From NCBI GenBank assembly GCA_009760855.2, contig WPIO01000084.1, positions 246,501 to 310,500 of the forward strand: a stretch of DNA of 64,000 nt. The letters are read 5' to 3'. Shown piece by piece: positions 1-28,302 of this stretch. The notes under the pieces are model-generated. The model was given only the letters and a program-made list of their open reading frames with translations, made no database searches and was not told the DNA's origin. The position numbers and the translations under genes are program-made. The stretch's first letter is position 1. Every line of letters begins with the position of its first letter. The stretch is from Cristatella mucedo (Eukaryota > Bryozoa > Phylactolaemata > Cristatellidae).

Positions 1-68
1 ATGTTTAGCAATCTGATGTTTGGTATCTCAGTAATGCTTATTCACCAGGAGTGTTTACATTTTTTCAG

Positions 69-17260
<17,192 letters not shown>

Positions 17261-17870
17261 TGCAACAATGGTGTTTGGGAGCGGCCGTTCTGATTTGGCG
17301 CCTTGCTCACACCCAGTTCAGTCGCCTGGCCGGCCCTGTCATTACGAATCGATTCGGCTGACACACCAAGCAGTGCCCCACGGGCTGCTCGGCGGTCTTC
17401 GCCCGTCCAGGCTGCACCTCGGTCAACCATTCCAGCGCCACCTCGTTGGAGACGGTGCGCTGCTGTGTCCTGGCTATGCCCGGCCGTTTTGTGTGCACTG
17501 CACTGCGCGCCTTCTCGGGCGCTTGTGTGACAGCCCTGCCTGTCATTAGAGATGTCTTGTCAGGGCAGCATGGCGGCGGCCAGCCTGCGTGGAATGCTGC
17601 AGAGCCAAGGAAGCCGTGTCTTGTGCTTCTCTGTTATGCTCAGTCCTGCCATCTACCCGAGGAAAACGGTTATTTATTGGCTTGAAAGCCGAACAGTTTA
17701 TGCGTGCCGTGTTTACGGCATACTGCCAACAGTGCTCGACAGAATATCGGACGATTTCACACGAAATCGGTTCGCTTGAGGCCAGCCATGCCTGGCATGG
17801 CCGGCAGTCGCTGCCGGCTCTTACCGGACATGCGTGCCTTGTAAATAAAGGCTAGCTGAAATCGCAGCAA
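17261..17870 (+). other. VPS54 3' untranslated region with poly(A) signal
   Basis: GC-rich sequence after the VPS54 stop contains AATAAA at 17844-17849, the first canonical poly(A) signal downstream, so the transcript probably ends near 17865. On the other strand an AATAAA lies at 17673-17678; if the convergent gene at 18022-18852 uses it, the two 3' ends overlap by about 200 bases. Open frames in this stretch show no splice-supported coding. Confidence 0.6.
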
Positions 17871-18021
17871 GCAAGTACGGTGCTGCACCCTACATCGACC
17901 GTTCCTGTTCACTGCAACCTTCAGCTTGTCAAAATGGGCTAAATTCGGCTCCCTTAGCCAAGTGGCACTGGCCCTCCCATTTTTGACGAAGAGGCTCTTT
18001 GGCTGCCGGCCTATTATTATC

Positions 18022-18852
18022 TTATCCTATCCTTGTATCCTCCCTCTCTTCGTCATGGCCGATGGCTGCAGCTGATTCAAGGGCCAGTTGAGGCCGAATC
18101 TCACCCGAACGTCGATCTGGGCAGGCACACTGCTGGTGGCTCGGATCGAGCAAGCACTGCCGCTGCCACCGCAAGTTAAGACTGATCTCGATACGCCTGT
18201 AGCCGGCCTGCAGTGCACGGGCCTTGCTCTGCTCACATCGCAGCAATGCAGCTGCCATACTCGCGGCAGACTGGGGACTGCCGGCACCACCGCTTCCCTC
18301 ACAGCTGCTCCCAGCTTCTCTCAGCGGCAGCTCGAGGATGCGGGCTGGGTGCTGATCTCGCAGCTCTTTGAGCAGGTCCCTCGTGAAGGCTAACCGCTGC
18401 ACTGCCTTTCTACGATTGGTGATTCTCTCTGCGCTTTCGTGCGTCTCTTGAGCTAGGAAGTGAAACATGTGCATCCTTGCTCTGCAAAACAAACACAGGC
18501 GGATGCATTTAGCTATCAGATAGTGCTGCATAAAGATTGACCGCCTTGTGCTCGCACGGTTGGACTAAAGGTCAAGTATAGCTGTCGGCTGGTCTTGTGA
18601 TCAGAGGGATCTCTAGTAGCTGGGGGCTCCGGATCACTGAGCACAGGCTTCCAATGCCGGTGCCACCGAAGTGCATCCGATCCAGATGTCGCAGTGCAGG
18701 AAAACCGTTCCAAGCTTATGCAAAGCCATAGCCCATGTGAATAATCGATCGCATAAATGCAGTGAGGCTGGGTTGGATGCTCTGGCAGATTCTGCCTGTC
18801 TGGTGGTCGAACAGCCCACTGCTCCACCAGCTTACCCAAGCTGCGTTCTCAT
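18022..18852 (-). CDS. Gene B: predicted two-exon protein of 158 aa, convergent with VPS54
   Basis: Exon 1 (18836-18852) begins with an ATG preceded by an in-frame TAG and ends at a GTAAGC donor. Exon 2 (18022-18481) follows the strong acceptor TTTGTTTTGCAG. Exon 1 ends in phase 2 and exon 2 enters with one base, so the frame is kept across a 354 nt intron. The protein is helical and charged at first (FLAQETHESAERI, TRDLLKELRDQHPARI), then Gly/Ser/Ala-rich, then Arg-rich. I recognise no domain. The first exon is tiny, so the true 5' end could lie elsewhere. It faces VPS54 tail to tail, and the 3' ends may overlap. Confidence 0.42.
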
Positions 18853-19477
18853 AGCCCTAAGCTAACAGCTACTTATCCAGCTATGCTTGGGGTAGGGCTC
18901 CAATATGTACGTTTTGCATACTGGGGGGTAGCAGGACCACGTGGAATGTTTGCCACCACTGACCTCCCCAGCTAAGCTCGGCTGGGAAGATTTGTAATGT
19001 CCACTCGTGGGAGATGCAAGCAATCTGCTCAGTGTGCCCACCTCCACCCCCTGCCAAGCCTTGTGCGACATGGGCTATTAATAATAAACCACCTAAATCA
19101 GCCTGGTGCTAATCCTACAACATCTATTTAAGACGAGTCTAAATGAAACCCCAAGTGAGAGCAGTGGAGATTCTGGGAGAGCTGGGGACAGAAAGAGAAA
19201 GGGCTTCCTCAGGCAAGCGATGGAGTGTGGCTAAGAGTCAGTCACGAGAATAGGATAGAGAATTTTACAAATGAGAGCTGAGACGACGGGAGTGAAAGGA
19301 GAAGCAGGCTGAGACCGTATGTCCCCTGTTCAGGCGCAAGGGAAGATCGCACGCAGACCACCCTAGTGCACGAAGGCCGCCACATGCAGCAGAGCCACTC
19401 CACAAGGGGGTGGCAGAAAGATAAAGCATTGATGGCTGCCAAAGTAGTGAACTAACATACCCCAGGGTGATTACCAT

Positions 19478-19937
19478 GGCACTTTACATGTACTACAAAG
19501 GAAGCATGGTCGAATGGTTAGTGGTAGCATGCTCAATTACAACAAGCACTACGCTGTCAGTTCGGTGGCTGCCGACATGTATGAACGGCTGAGGCTTGCA
19601 ACATGAACAAACAATGAGTAATGAATGCACCGGCTTGATAGCCATCAAAATCTACGGCCAGTTCGGCCAAGCATAAACCCATCATAAACCTTAGAAGCCG
19701 GTCTTAAATCAGCTAGTATTTGTTATTGCATGCCTGATACTGTAGATGGACATGGAGATGGAATATGTGACATGGCATCCTGGGTCTTAGCTCAGGGTAA
19801 GGTGCTTGCTCTTAACGATCCAAGTCGTGGGTTCGAGACCATCGGGTGGCAATCCTTTATTGCCAACTGCCAGCTGGATGATAGACGTCAAGACTCTTCT
19901 GCCACTATGTATTTATGAGATTGTTTTATCAGCTAAA
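19478..19937 (+). mobile_element. LINE-A tail fragment (-) followed by SINE-1 (+, 19776-19937)
   Basis: Bases 19478-19560 contain GAAGCATGGTCGAATGGTTAG, part of the LINE-A tail on the minus strand. The SINE-1 begins near 19776 with GGGTCTTAGCTCAGGGTAAG, has GTGGGTTCGAGACC as B box, and ends TATCAGCTAAA. Confidence 0.65.
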
Positions 19938-19962
19938 CTTTACTTGACTTTCACAGAGAGTG

Positions 19963-20172
19963 ATGGCCGGCAGAGTCAAGCCAGTGCTCACGGCGAGAAA
20001 CAGCAAAGCCGAACTTGAGCTGAGCTCTTGTATATTAGTGGTTGCCATGCTTGCAGTCAAAACCCAGCTAAAACCAGGTGGCAACCAACCTCTGCCCCAC
20101 GCCAGTGTGTCCGGTCGAAGGAGGATTAAAGACATGCGTCCTGCCGTTTCATATGCTATTGGGGAGGCTTAG
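19963..20172 (+). CDS. Possible small open frame, 69 aa
   Basis: An ATG-started frame (begins MAGRVKPVLTARNSKAELEL) directly follows a SINE-1. The wording is protein-like, but there is no neighbouring exon, homologue or promoter I can point to; it may be chance. Confidence 0.2.
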   Translation: MAGRVKPVLTARNSKAELELSSCILVVAMLAVKTQLKPGGNQPLPHASVSGRRRIKDMRPAVSYAIGEA

Positions 20173-20671
20173 AGGCAGTGCAGGCTAGCTTTACGTTTAA
20201 AGCAGCTCAAAAATGAGCTAAACAGGCTAATAAGTGTAGGCCACAGTTTGCCTGTTCTCCACTCAGATGTGTTTAGCTGTACAAGCACAGCAAGCTACCC
20301 TCCTCCGGGTGGCTACAGGGAGAGTCAGTTTAGTAGAAGGGCGCCATAATACTCGGTGAAGACCCAATCTGGTGGCAATCCGTATTCCAGCAAAGACCAT
20401 CAGATCTCAATCATACTGTATGGGGAATTCATTGCAAGAATTTCATCTGTTGTGTTTTTCATGCCTACCTGTTTATGATACCACTGTTGAACTTTTGGTT
20501 ATTAATTCTCTTGCAGTTAGTTGTAAAGTGCTAGGATAAAGATTTGGTTCACTTAGGGCTCCTTATAAAGACATTTATTCTTATTTTATTTAAGAAGCCT
20601 GCAGACTCTTTGGTGAACTTAACATAAAGCATTTGTAATGCAAACAGAGTCCTGCGGTTCACAACGACAAT

Positions 20672-20750
20672 ATTAATACAATTATTATAGCACCCTCAGA
20701 GAATTCGATCTCTTTCTAGGCCCTTTACATTTGCTGAAAAGGAACTCGTT
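20672..20750 (-). mobile_element. LINE-A 3' tail fragment
   Basis: CACCCTCAGAGAATTCGATC, TCTAGGCCCTTTACATTTGCTG and an AAT-rich left edge match the LINE-A tail on the minus strand. Confidence 0.7.
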
Positions 20751-21067
20751 GTTCAGTGTTGTAAACCTTTAAAATGCCAGAAAGAGTCAATTATTAAAGC
20801 ATTCGTCCTTTCTCTCCACACTTTTCTCGCCGTAAGAAACTTAAGCATCTTCTTTAGAGCATGCAAGAGGAACATACAGATGTACAGCTACTCAATTCTT
20901 TAGCTACTAAATTTGATAGGCAGTAGACCAATCAAGCTTTAGTAGCACGGAGCGTTTGCTCATTTCAATACCCACAATCAGTTCAGCAATTTTTTTGAGT
21001 TATTGAGTCAATGTAGCAGTACTGAACCTTCTAGATGGTTTGAGTTACAGTACAGCATTCGGTTTAA

Positions 21068-21295
21068 ATGAGCCGAAGCATGAAAATTGGAGAGCCCACG
21101 AGCCGAACTGAGCATACAGCGCCCCTACCTCGTTCACTCCACCGGCTCCCAAAAATAAGGGGCAAGTCTCGCAGGGCAGTCACCGACCTCACCAGTGTGT
21201 GCCGGGTCATATTCTCCAAAGAGCGATCATTGGGGAAATATGAGTCCAATTTTCTCCATATAGAATATCGGCATGAGGATGTACAAAGGGGCTAG
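21068..21295 (+). CDS. Possible open frame, 75 aa
   Basis: The ATG-started frame MSRSMKIGEPTSRTEHTAPL... runs 75 codons with ordinary composition. The opposite strand is also open for 61 codons. No splice partners found; function unknown and reality doubtful. The flanks 20751-21067 and 21296-21815 hold nothing else I can name. Confidence 0.2.
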   Translation: MSRSMKIGEPTSRTEHTAPLPRSLHRLPKIRGKSRRAVTDLTSVCRVIFSKERSLGKYESNFLHIEYRHEDVQRG

Positions 21296-21815
21296 AGATA
21301 ATAGAGGCCCGACGCTTAGCATACTTCGGGGGATCAGGCTACGGCAACTTTTCGAGCACCTTTTGCGAGCGGCTAGGTAAGGCACCAGTGTCGTTGCCGG
21401 CATTGCTGAGTCAGTTTGGCCTAACGAGACAGTTTAATTAGCGAGCCGTGTAACAACTATATGAGTCGACATATCAATAAAGGCTATAGTTGCACAGCCC
21501 TGGCCCCATAACTGCCTGCTCCCGAGAATTAGATAGGAACTGCATACTTACCTGATTCGAGCAAATGAATCTACACATTTCAACCATCAAAAGTGGCGAT
21601 ACACATACGGCATGCAGTCTAGCAGGAACATTATACGCTTGCTTCAGTCTCGGGGCAGCCGCGCCGGCTCAGGGAACCGAGTGGGCGGGCAATCACCAAA
21701 ACCTGCGGTACCGTGCCGGAGGAGATTCGAACGTTGCACGGCTGTCGCTGCAGTTGTTCAAACCATAAAAATATATATGTATCAAGTGCAAGCGAAGTGT
21801 AACGTCGGTCGATGG

Positions 21816-22522
21816 TCATATTCCTTTGAATGAAACAAATTCACTCAAGACCTGACTACAATCCGGTAAACTTGCGGCTGCAGATGAGGATGGGTCTGCG
21901 AGCAAGAGTGAACCATTTCAAGCAGCGTGCTTGGACTAGATCAATTACCTTACACGTAACCGTCCACATAAAAACTTTTCGGTCGCCTCGCTTAGATGTT
22001 ACTATTCATTCCACTATCCGCGCCAAAGGCTGCAACGGCAGCACGGGGAAAGTTCTCTGCAGTGGAAGGTAAGAAGTCAATTCTTGCAAGAGCCAATTAT
22101 GCGGGTTTATTCGAAATGTTAGTTCTGCCCTGGGGCGTGGCTGGCTAAATCGAGACCACAGTATTGTGATTAGAAGCTTCATACTAGGACATTGCGAATG
22201 TGGTCGATAAACTTGTACGCAAAACGTGCTACCACAGACCACTGAGATACTGTAGAGCTGAGCTGGAAATAACTTGAAGCCTTTACGGCATCATGAAAGT
22301 GAACCTACAATCTCAGGTCCCCAAGGATAAAGCTCTAGGACTACCAACTTCTACTCAAAGTCGGCATTTACAAGTACACTAGCTCTGCACTTAATTGTGG
22401 TGGATTTCTGCACTTAATTGTGGTGGATTCTTGGCAGTCTTACGTCCTAGACTGAGTTTAACTGCATTATACAAGCAGCATAATAGGTATTAAATGCTGT
22501 ATAAAAATACACAAGGTATATA

Positions 22523-22617
<95 letters not shown>

Positions 22618-25600
22618 CAAGTGTGTACGGCTATCTCCATCTGTAACTCTCAAAACTCACAAAGACTAAGCTGGTGCTACGCTGAGGATTGTCTGCAGCG
22701 AATGCACTCGAATCCCGGGCGGCCTTCGGCGCTCATACACTAATCTTCAGAATGCAAAGAAATAAACTGAAAAGTAGAGCTGATTTGGGAAAGCAGTCAA
22801 GCAATTGTAAGTAGGAGCGTATGATAGCTTAAAAGGGAATGCCAGATTTAGCATCGAAGAGAGAAGTTACCGTTAGCGATTATAGTGGAAGTGAGTTCCG
22901 CAGTATAGGTCTCGCATAGTCGATGCTGCTGTAGCGTATGAACTATAAATGTTTGACCAATTTTGAGACATCCGCTTTAACTTGCGGTCACCGAGGCAGC
23001 CTAGACTGCAAGTGCGCCGTAGAAAGCTCTCCAACGTAATAACCGCTTAATTGCCCTGGCTTCGTGCAGTTATGGGGAGCCATGTATTTGCATATATTCA
23101 ACTGCTAGTAGACGCATATTTCCCTCTTATGAAACAAAGAGAATCGCTAATTCATTTTCTTGAGACTACTTGAGGGATAGATGAGGCTTAAATTGGTGCC
23201 GCAATTCAGGTAGGTGAACATGCATTTATGCCTAATGGAGCAATTCGGTTCAAAATAAATAGTCTGCCATGCAATCACTGATCAGCTTGGTCATCACATT
23301 ACCTTTGACGACATTTTCTTTCTTGAGCGGTTCCGTTTGCGGCACCCTCGGGGTTGGAACTTCAGGTATGCCTGCCAGCTTCTTCCCACATTCTTAATAT
23401 AACAAGATAACCCTCCGTCATTGAACAATACTGACAGTTCAGTTCAAGAAAACGTTATTATCACTTGCTTCGCCGTTGTAACAAGCTAGAGCATACCCCC
23501 AAGTGTGTAGTATACCCGGGGTTAAAACTGCCTAGGGCCACTTTATATCCCGGAAGTATATTATGGCTTAGGTCACTTATACCCCTCTAGGCCAAATTTT
23601 ACTCCATCGTATCAATAGTTCTGAGCGATACAGGCATGAATCTTTACGCGGTGGCTCACAATTCCGTGATGTGCCGACCGTGGCGTTTTATTCTCTGCTC
23701 TCCTCCCCCCCCCCGTTCTTATATTCGGGCACTCAGTACTCCAATCTCTTACCTGCCTCGTCGTTTCTACAAACTGTTTCTTAAGTTGGAATGTTGGTTA
23801 CCCATGCCCTCGGGCTCTGTGTACACTGTAGAAAACTCTCCAGCGTCCAGAGTAGCAATGCTCCGAGTCACTCTGACTCTTCGCAGTTATCGATGGCTAA
23901 ACACGTACAAACTGCTTAATTCTGAGCAGACCAAAATTTAATAAGGAATCTTGAAAACTTGGGATTCACTTTCCGGTTGTAAGGGCGGTTAACCGAGTCG
24001 TCCTGCTGGTGCTGGATTTTCGCTGTTCGGCTTTAAATCCAGCTAAACCTCAAGTAATTTTAAAGTTTTTCTTTTGCTTAAGCTCGTATCTGTCAGCTTA
24101 TTTCGAGCTGTAAGTGTCCCGTATTTCAAGTTGAAGACCGTCGGCGGTCGATCCTTCTGCTCAGAAGGACTGAGGCTGTGGAACTCGATCACGCACTCGC
24201 TTCGTGCCGGCGCTCTAGCCTGCAATGACTCCGTTCCTGGCTCTGTTAATGATGACAGCAAGTTCACGCTTTTCGACAACATCAGGCGTAGAGCTTAGGT
24301 TAGCAGGAGGAAGGGTGGAGAGTATAATAATAATAATAATACATTTGATAGCGCCCACAGAGAACCCAATCTCTTTCTAGGCACTTAACGTTTGCTGCAA
24401 AGGAAGCACGATTGAATGGTCAGTGGCAGCATGTTCAACGACAACAAGTATAACATGGTTAGAGGTGACATGCACATGGTCAGCATGCGAGTATGGTTGG
24501 TGGCAGCATGCACACTGTAAGCTCGCATAAGCACGTAAAGGACGAATCACATGAACCCATAAATAAAGTTTAAATTCTATGATAAGTAAATGCGTCGTTT
24601 GTTTCTTTTTAAGTGGGGTCAGTTCAGGACACGTCTTGACCCAAATCGCAAGTGAGTTCGAGGTTTTAGGATCATGCGATTTAAAGGCACGGTCTCCAAA
24701 GGATTTTATGTTCGTTAAGAGGTAAAGGTAAACGATTATATTTCGAAAAGCGAGCGGTACTATGCTTAGCATGGTGGGGAGTAGATCTGATAGGCTAGAG
24801 CCAAAGAATGAAGAGACCTAAAAGTGATTTACAGAACCATGAAGTCGAAGCGTTGCTTGACTGGGACATGGTGCAAGTCGGCAAGAAGTGGTGTGATGTA
24901 GCAACTGCACCACTCACTACAGACAAACCTAGCTTCCAAGTTTTGCACAAGCTTTTCGCGCCTGATTGCACAGGCCGGTAGACCAGCAAGCAGTGAGCTA
25001 CAGAAGTCGAGACGGGATCTCACAAATGCTTGGACCAATTTAGATGTGGTATCCCTGTCTAAGTAAGCCCGAATTTTAGCAATGTCATGTAGCTGAAAGT
25101 AGGCGGAATTGATTGTGGAGCTGACGTAGTCATTTAATGAAAGGTCACTTTGGAACAGGACGCCTAGATTTCGTGCATATTCAACGGAACGGGTGCTGGC
25201 AGAGCCGATTGCACAGAACCTCCTCACGCCGGTGCATTCTTAATTGCCTCAATTTCAACCGGCCACAAATAAGGGAGTGCCACTTACGCACAAAGCTAGA
25301 CGGTCGTGCCATATCATGACCTTTCTTAAACTTGGCTCCAGCGAAGCAGACCGTAACCACAGCTTTGACTGCTTCTGAAAACTGCTTTAATCGATCAAGT
25401 TAGACATCTCACGTATACGCTTTTTAGATATTGACACAAGTTCTTTGTCATACATCAGCCGAAATTTGTTGCGAAGGTTTTCTGTTTGGATAATTGCCAC
25501 TGAACAATCAAAGATAACTAAAAGAGTTATAGTAAAAAAAAATCGTCCTCTTCATCATTTTTTAGACGGGGTATATTCTGACCTGCAGAGGTATAGTTTG

Positions 25601-26471
25601 GCCCCGCCTATTTTATTCACCAGGATTGCACTGACCTAAGCCATTTTAACCCAGGGGGGTATAAAGTGGTTTAAGCCGTTTTATCCCCAGGTATATTCTG
25701 GGTGGGGTACACTGTGGACTTGGTATATTCTAGCCTGTTATGCTGGTATCTTTGCCTCCTTTAGTCGTAGTTTTACATTTTTACCCGAGCTGTGACTTCC
25801 CATACTCATGAGAAACTGATTAATGAGTCCTAAATTCTAAAGCAATAAGAAGTTGGAATTCTAGATTATTGCTGGCGATAACGTCAGTTCTTACATAACT
25901 GTATGAGTTGGGGACCCATGCACTTGTGCACGCATGTAAACAGATAAATGGGTAGTTATTGCCAATCTTACCGTTAAATTAGCGTTGCAGTCACCGTTAA
26001 TATAGGCTTTTTTATGGCAATGACGCAATGCTATCACAATAACTATAATATTCATTAAAATGGCTTGCACAACATTAAAAATTAGACTCGCATATCTATT
26101 GGCCTACTGTAAGCTTGCATTGCAAAAACATAGATACATTTTCCAGATAATTTCAGTACCACCTTTGCTGCCACTTGCCACTTACCTTCCTGCACCCGAA
26201 GCGTGACGGAAGTTGCTATCGCAAGTATTTGAGGTGACAGGAAGCGATACAAACATTTAAAGTTATACGTTGGAATTTCTTCACGCTGATCGTTGTATTG
26301 AGAAAGGATTGGCGAGGATGCCATGAGCGAGTTCGGTTCGCCTTGCCACCCGCACCTCAGCACCGGCTGGCATAGTCGAACTGTCAGCTTTTCATTTGCT
26401 ACAATGTCAAGAAGAACTCGTGAAGAAAACATGTTGGAAAACCACACGGCAACGGTTTGAACGAGAATCAT
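21816..26471 (-). CDS. Gene C: predicted six-exon protein of 210 aa
   Basis: Exons (minus, in order): 26186-26471, 25972-26042, 25785-25836, 23303-23392, 22003-22056, 21816-21895. Five successive junctions (phases 1,0,1,1,1) keep one frame to a TGA. Donors include GTAAGT and GTAAGA, acceptors TTGCTTTAG, CCTTCCACTGCAG and CTTGCTCGCAG. The start ATG has an in-frame TGA 21 nt upstream. Exon 1 (95 codons) contains ANEKLTVRLCQPVLRCGW and TSVTLRVQE; exon 4 is Pro/Lys-rich; the last exons are Ala/Ser-rich and low in complexity. No family recognised; the first 95 residues could be a beta-rich domain. Intron 3 holds a 2.26 kb TIR element. Gene D starts 240 bp away on the other strand. Confidence 0.6.
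22524..22614 (+). repeat. (AT)n microsatellite
   Basis: About 90 bases of AT repeat in intron 4 of gene C. Confidence 0.97.
22880..23240 (-). mobile_element. Old, rearranged LINE-B relics
   Basis: GGAAGTGAGTTCCGCAGTAT (minus), GCAGCCTAGACTGCAAGTGC (plus) and GTGCCGCAATTCAGGTAGGT (minus) each match LINE-B blocks with many differences and in mixed orientation, as expected of decayed or nested copies. Confidence 0.45.
24090..24300 (+). mobile_element. LINE-B relic inside the TIR element
   Basis: The translation VPYFKLKTVGGRSFCSEGL matches the LINE-B block VPFLCLKTVGDRSFSSAGP with substitutions. Confidence 0.6.
24325..25236 (-). mobile_element. LINE-A copy inside the TIR element
   Basis: From (AAT)n at 24327 it runs through the tail and the relics AIWVKTCPELTP and SRLDFCSSLLAGLPACAIRR to YARNLGVLFQSDLSLNDYV near 25200. 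Frameshifts and stops make it dead. Confidence 0.85.
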
Positions 26472-26521
26472 AATCGATGACCTGTGGCCTCACTTTACTG
26501 TTGGGGATCCTCAATTTATAG

Positions 26522-26552
<31 letters not shown>

Positions 26553-26585
26553 TCTCTCCTCACTTTACTGTTGGGGATCCTCAAT

Positions 26586-26656
<71 letters not shown>

Positions 26657-26710
26657 GCTCAGGTACCAGATTGACTCAGTGTCATAGGGCACACCTGGAC
26701 ATAGCTCGAT
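26472..26710. promoter_or_regulatory. Probable bidirectional promoter region of genes C and D, with (CT)n tracts
   Basis: Only 239 bp separate the predicted starts of gene C (minus) and gene D (plus). The interval holds two (CT)n tracts, 26521-26549 and 26589-26655, and two direct copies of a ~32 bp unit containing TTACTGTTGGGGATCCTCAA (from 26494 and 26563). The promoter call rests on geometry alone. Confidence 0.4.
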
Positions 26711-28262
26711 ATGCAAGGACCGCACCGGATGGCTACCGCTAGAAGAATGTCAGCCAAGTATACGGAGCATTCTTCATTGAATAGTAAATTTAAAGGCATC
26801 GAGAAATTGAAAGCGTCAGAAAAACTAAACAACGATATAGTTTTCCCACAAGCTGGTGAACTGAATATCCGACCAGCATACATGCACAGGTAATAGCGCA
26901 CTAATGGTTTGGCTTACTGGAGATGATCCTAAAACTGCATAAAAGCAGATCGTCGACTTGTCGTTGCTGTAACAACGAACGGGGAGGGGTACGGACATTT
27001 CCCCCTGGACGTCCCCCCCCCCCGACATTTCCCCCTGGGCATGTCCCCCCCCCGACATTCCCCCCTCGGGTAGGACATTTCCTCACCCCGCTATATGGTT
27101 TAGGGTTTAGGTTTTAGGGTTTTATGGTTTAGGACTCAAGGTTTTGAGGGCTTATAGTTTAGGGTTTAAGGTTTCTAGGGTTTAGTGTTTAGCATTCAGG
27201 GTTTAGAGTTTAGGATTTTTAGGGTTTAGTGTTTAAGGTTTAGGTTTTAGGATTTAGGGCGGGCTTCGCCTCCGCTGCCTAAATCCACCCTTGCTCGTAT
27301 TCCGAGCTTTAATTAGTGCATATTAGGGCGTAACTAGATCTCTGGAGCTCGAGTTAGACTCAGTAGACCTCTGAGGCTTAGCGCTCATTTGCAGGAACAA
27401 GCGGCACGCTGTAGCATGTGCCCGCCTTGACGGGTACGAACAAGTGCCTGGCGGCGTCCAGCGGGACCGAGCTCCAGCGGGACCGAACTGTATAGCTCGC
27501 CGCTGCCTGAAGCCGCTGCAACCGCCGCCGCCGCAAGCTCCATTAGAAAGCATCCTTCCAATCCATCCAGTCTTCTAATTATATTGAGTTGATTTTATTT
27601 TAATAGAGCGTGAACTTCATTTGATCATGTATTTATACATTCATCAACATAGGGGTAAGTGTCCTACCCCCGGGGGATGTCCGGGTGGGGAAATGTCCTA
27701 GGGTCCACCAGGGGGGAAATGTCGGGCTGAGGAAACGTCCAGGGGGAAATGTTCTACAACCGATGAAATAATATCACAATTTGCTTCCGTTCTAGTGAGA
27801 TTCACAAACGTACTGGGAATCTATCCACTCTAATTAACACACTGTAGGCATTGGTTAAAAATCGGTGTATGATCTGGATTACACCGCTCTGACGGTAACA
27901 CCGAGACAAGTGTGAAAAAGAGGTAAGTCAGCTTGCCGCAACTGCATCGGTAAATTTGAGTTAAACTGATATTTATTGCTTGGTTTTACCCATTAACTGG
28001 GCTCGAGTGTTGGATCCTTATTAGTAGAGGCGACTTGCTTAGCATTGTCAAAAGTCACTACTTCTTGCTCAGCCCTTTATTCCTCAGATCCGCACGTGGT
28101 CTAAAGTTACAAAATCACTTTGTTCCTCGAGCAATACAGCATGCTTTTCCCCGGAGAAGGCTCACAACGATACAGCCCCAACTGCTTGGCCGCGCGCCCA
28201 CTTCCAGACTCGCCTCTCCCCAACCCTCGTCTACGTCGGAACACCCAAGGTCATGCAGCTAA
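26711..28262 (+). CDS. Gene D: predicted two-exon basic protein of 117 aa
   Basis: Exon 1 (26711-26889) starts MQGPHRMATARRMSAKYTEH and ends in phase 2 at the donor AG|GTAATA. Exon 2 (28088-28262) follows the acceptor CCCTTTATTCCTCAG, enters with one base and continues RSARGLKLQNHFVPRAI to a TAA. The joined protein is strongly basic, with a Ser/Pro-rich C-terminus. No family recognised. A GGGGGAAATGTCC element (26985-27755) occupies most of the 1.2 kb intron. An alternative last exon at 27796-27847 (acceptor CTTCCGTTCTAG, same phase) would end the protein after 76 aa. Confidence 0.5.
26985..27755. mobile_element. GGGGGAAATGTCC element, copy A, with telomere-like insert
   Basis: The left end has about five copies of the minus-strand motif GGACATTTCCCCC (26995-27085); the right end has about five plus-strand copies (27650-27755). 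Next to the right array lies GAGTTGATTTTATTTTAATA...TTATACATTCATCAACATAG, shared with copy B at 43043-43732. The interior begins with about 165 bp of degenerate TTTAGGG units (27097-27260). No transposase; presumably non-autonomous. Confidence 0.65.
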
Positions 28263-28302
28263 TTGCATGGGCCCAGGCTCCTCCGTGACTCACCCAGCCG
28301 GT

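Larger units (their letters stand above)
23479..25740. mobile_element. 2.26 kb element with long terminal inverted repeats
   Basis: The left end (23479-23615) and the reverse complement of the right end (25565-25740) share TAACA(A/G)GCTAGA(G/A)(C/T)ATACC, then ACTTTATA(T/C)CCC, then TGGCTTAGGTCA in the same order, giving imperfect TIRs of about 140-175 bp. The interior holds a LINE-B relic and a LINE-A and no transposase I can see, so this is a non-autonomous or gutted DNA element that was later hit by LINEs. It lies in intron 3 of gene C without disturbing the frame. Confidence 0.65.

Noticed and set aside
21640-21745. Possible tRNA gene (GTTCGAATCTC B-box-like sequence on the minus strand)
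   Set aside because: No pairing T-stem, acceptor stem or A box in the right positions; could not fold a cloverleaf.
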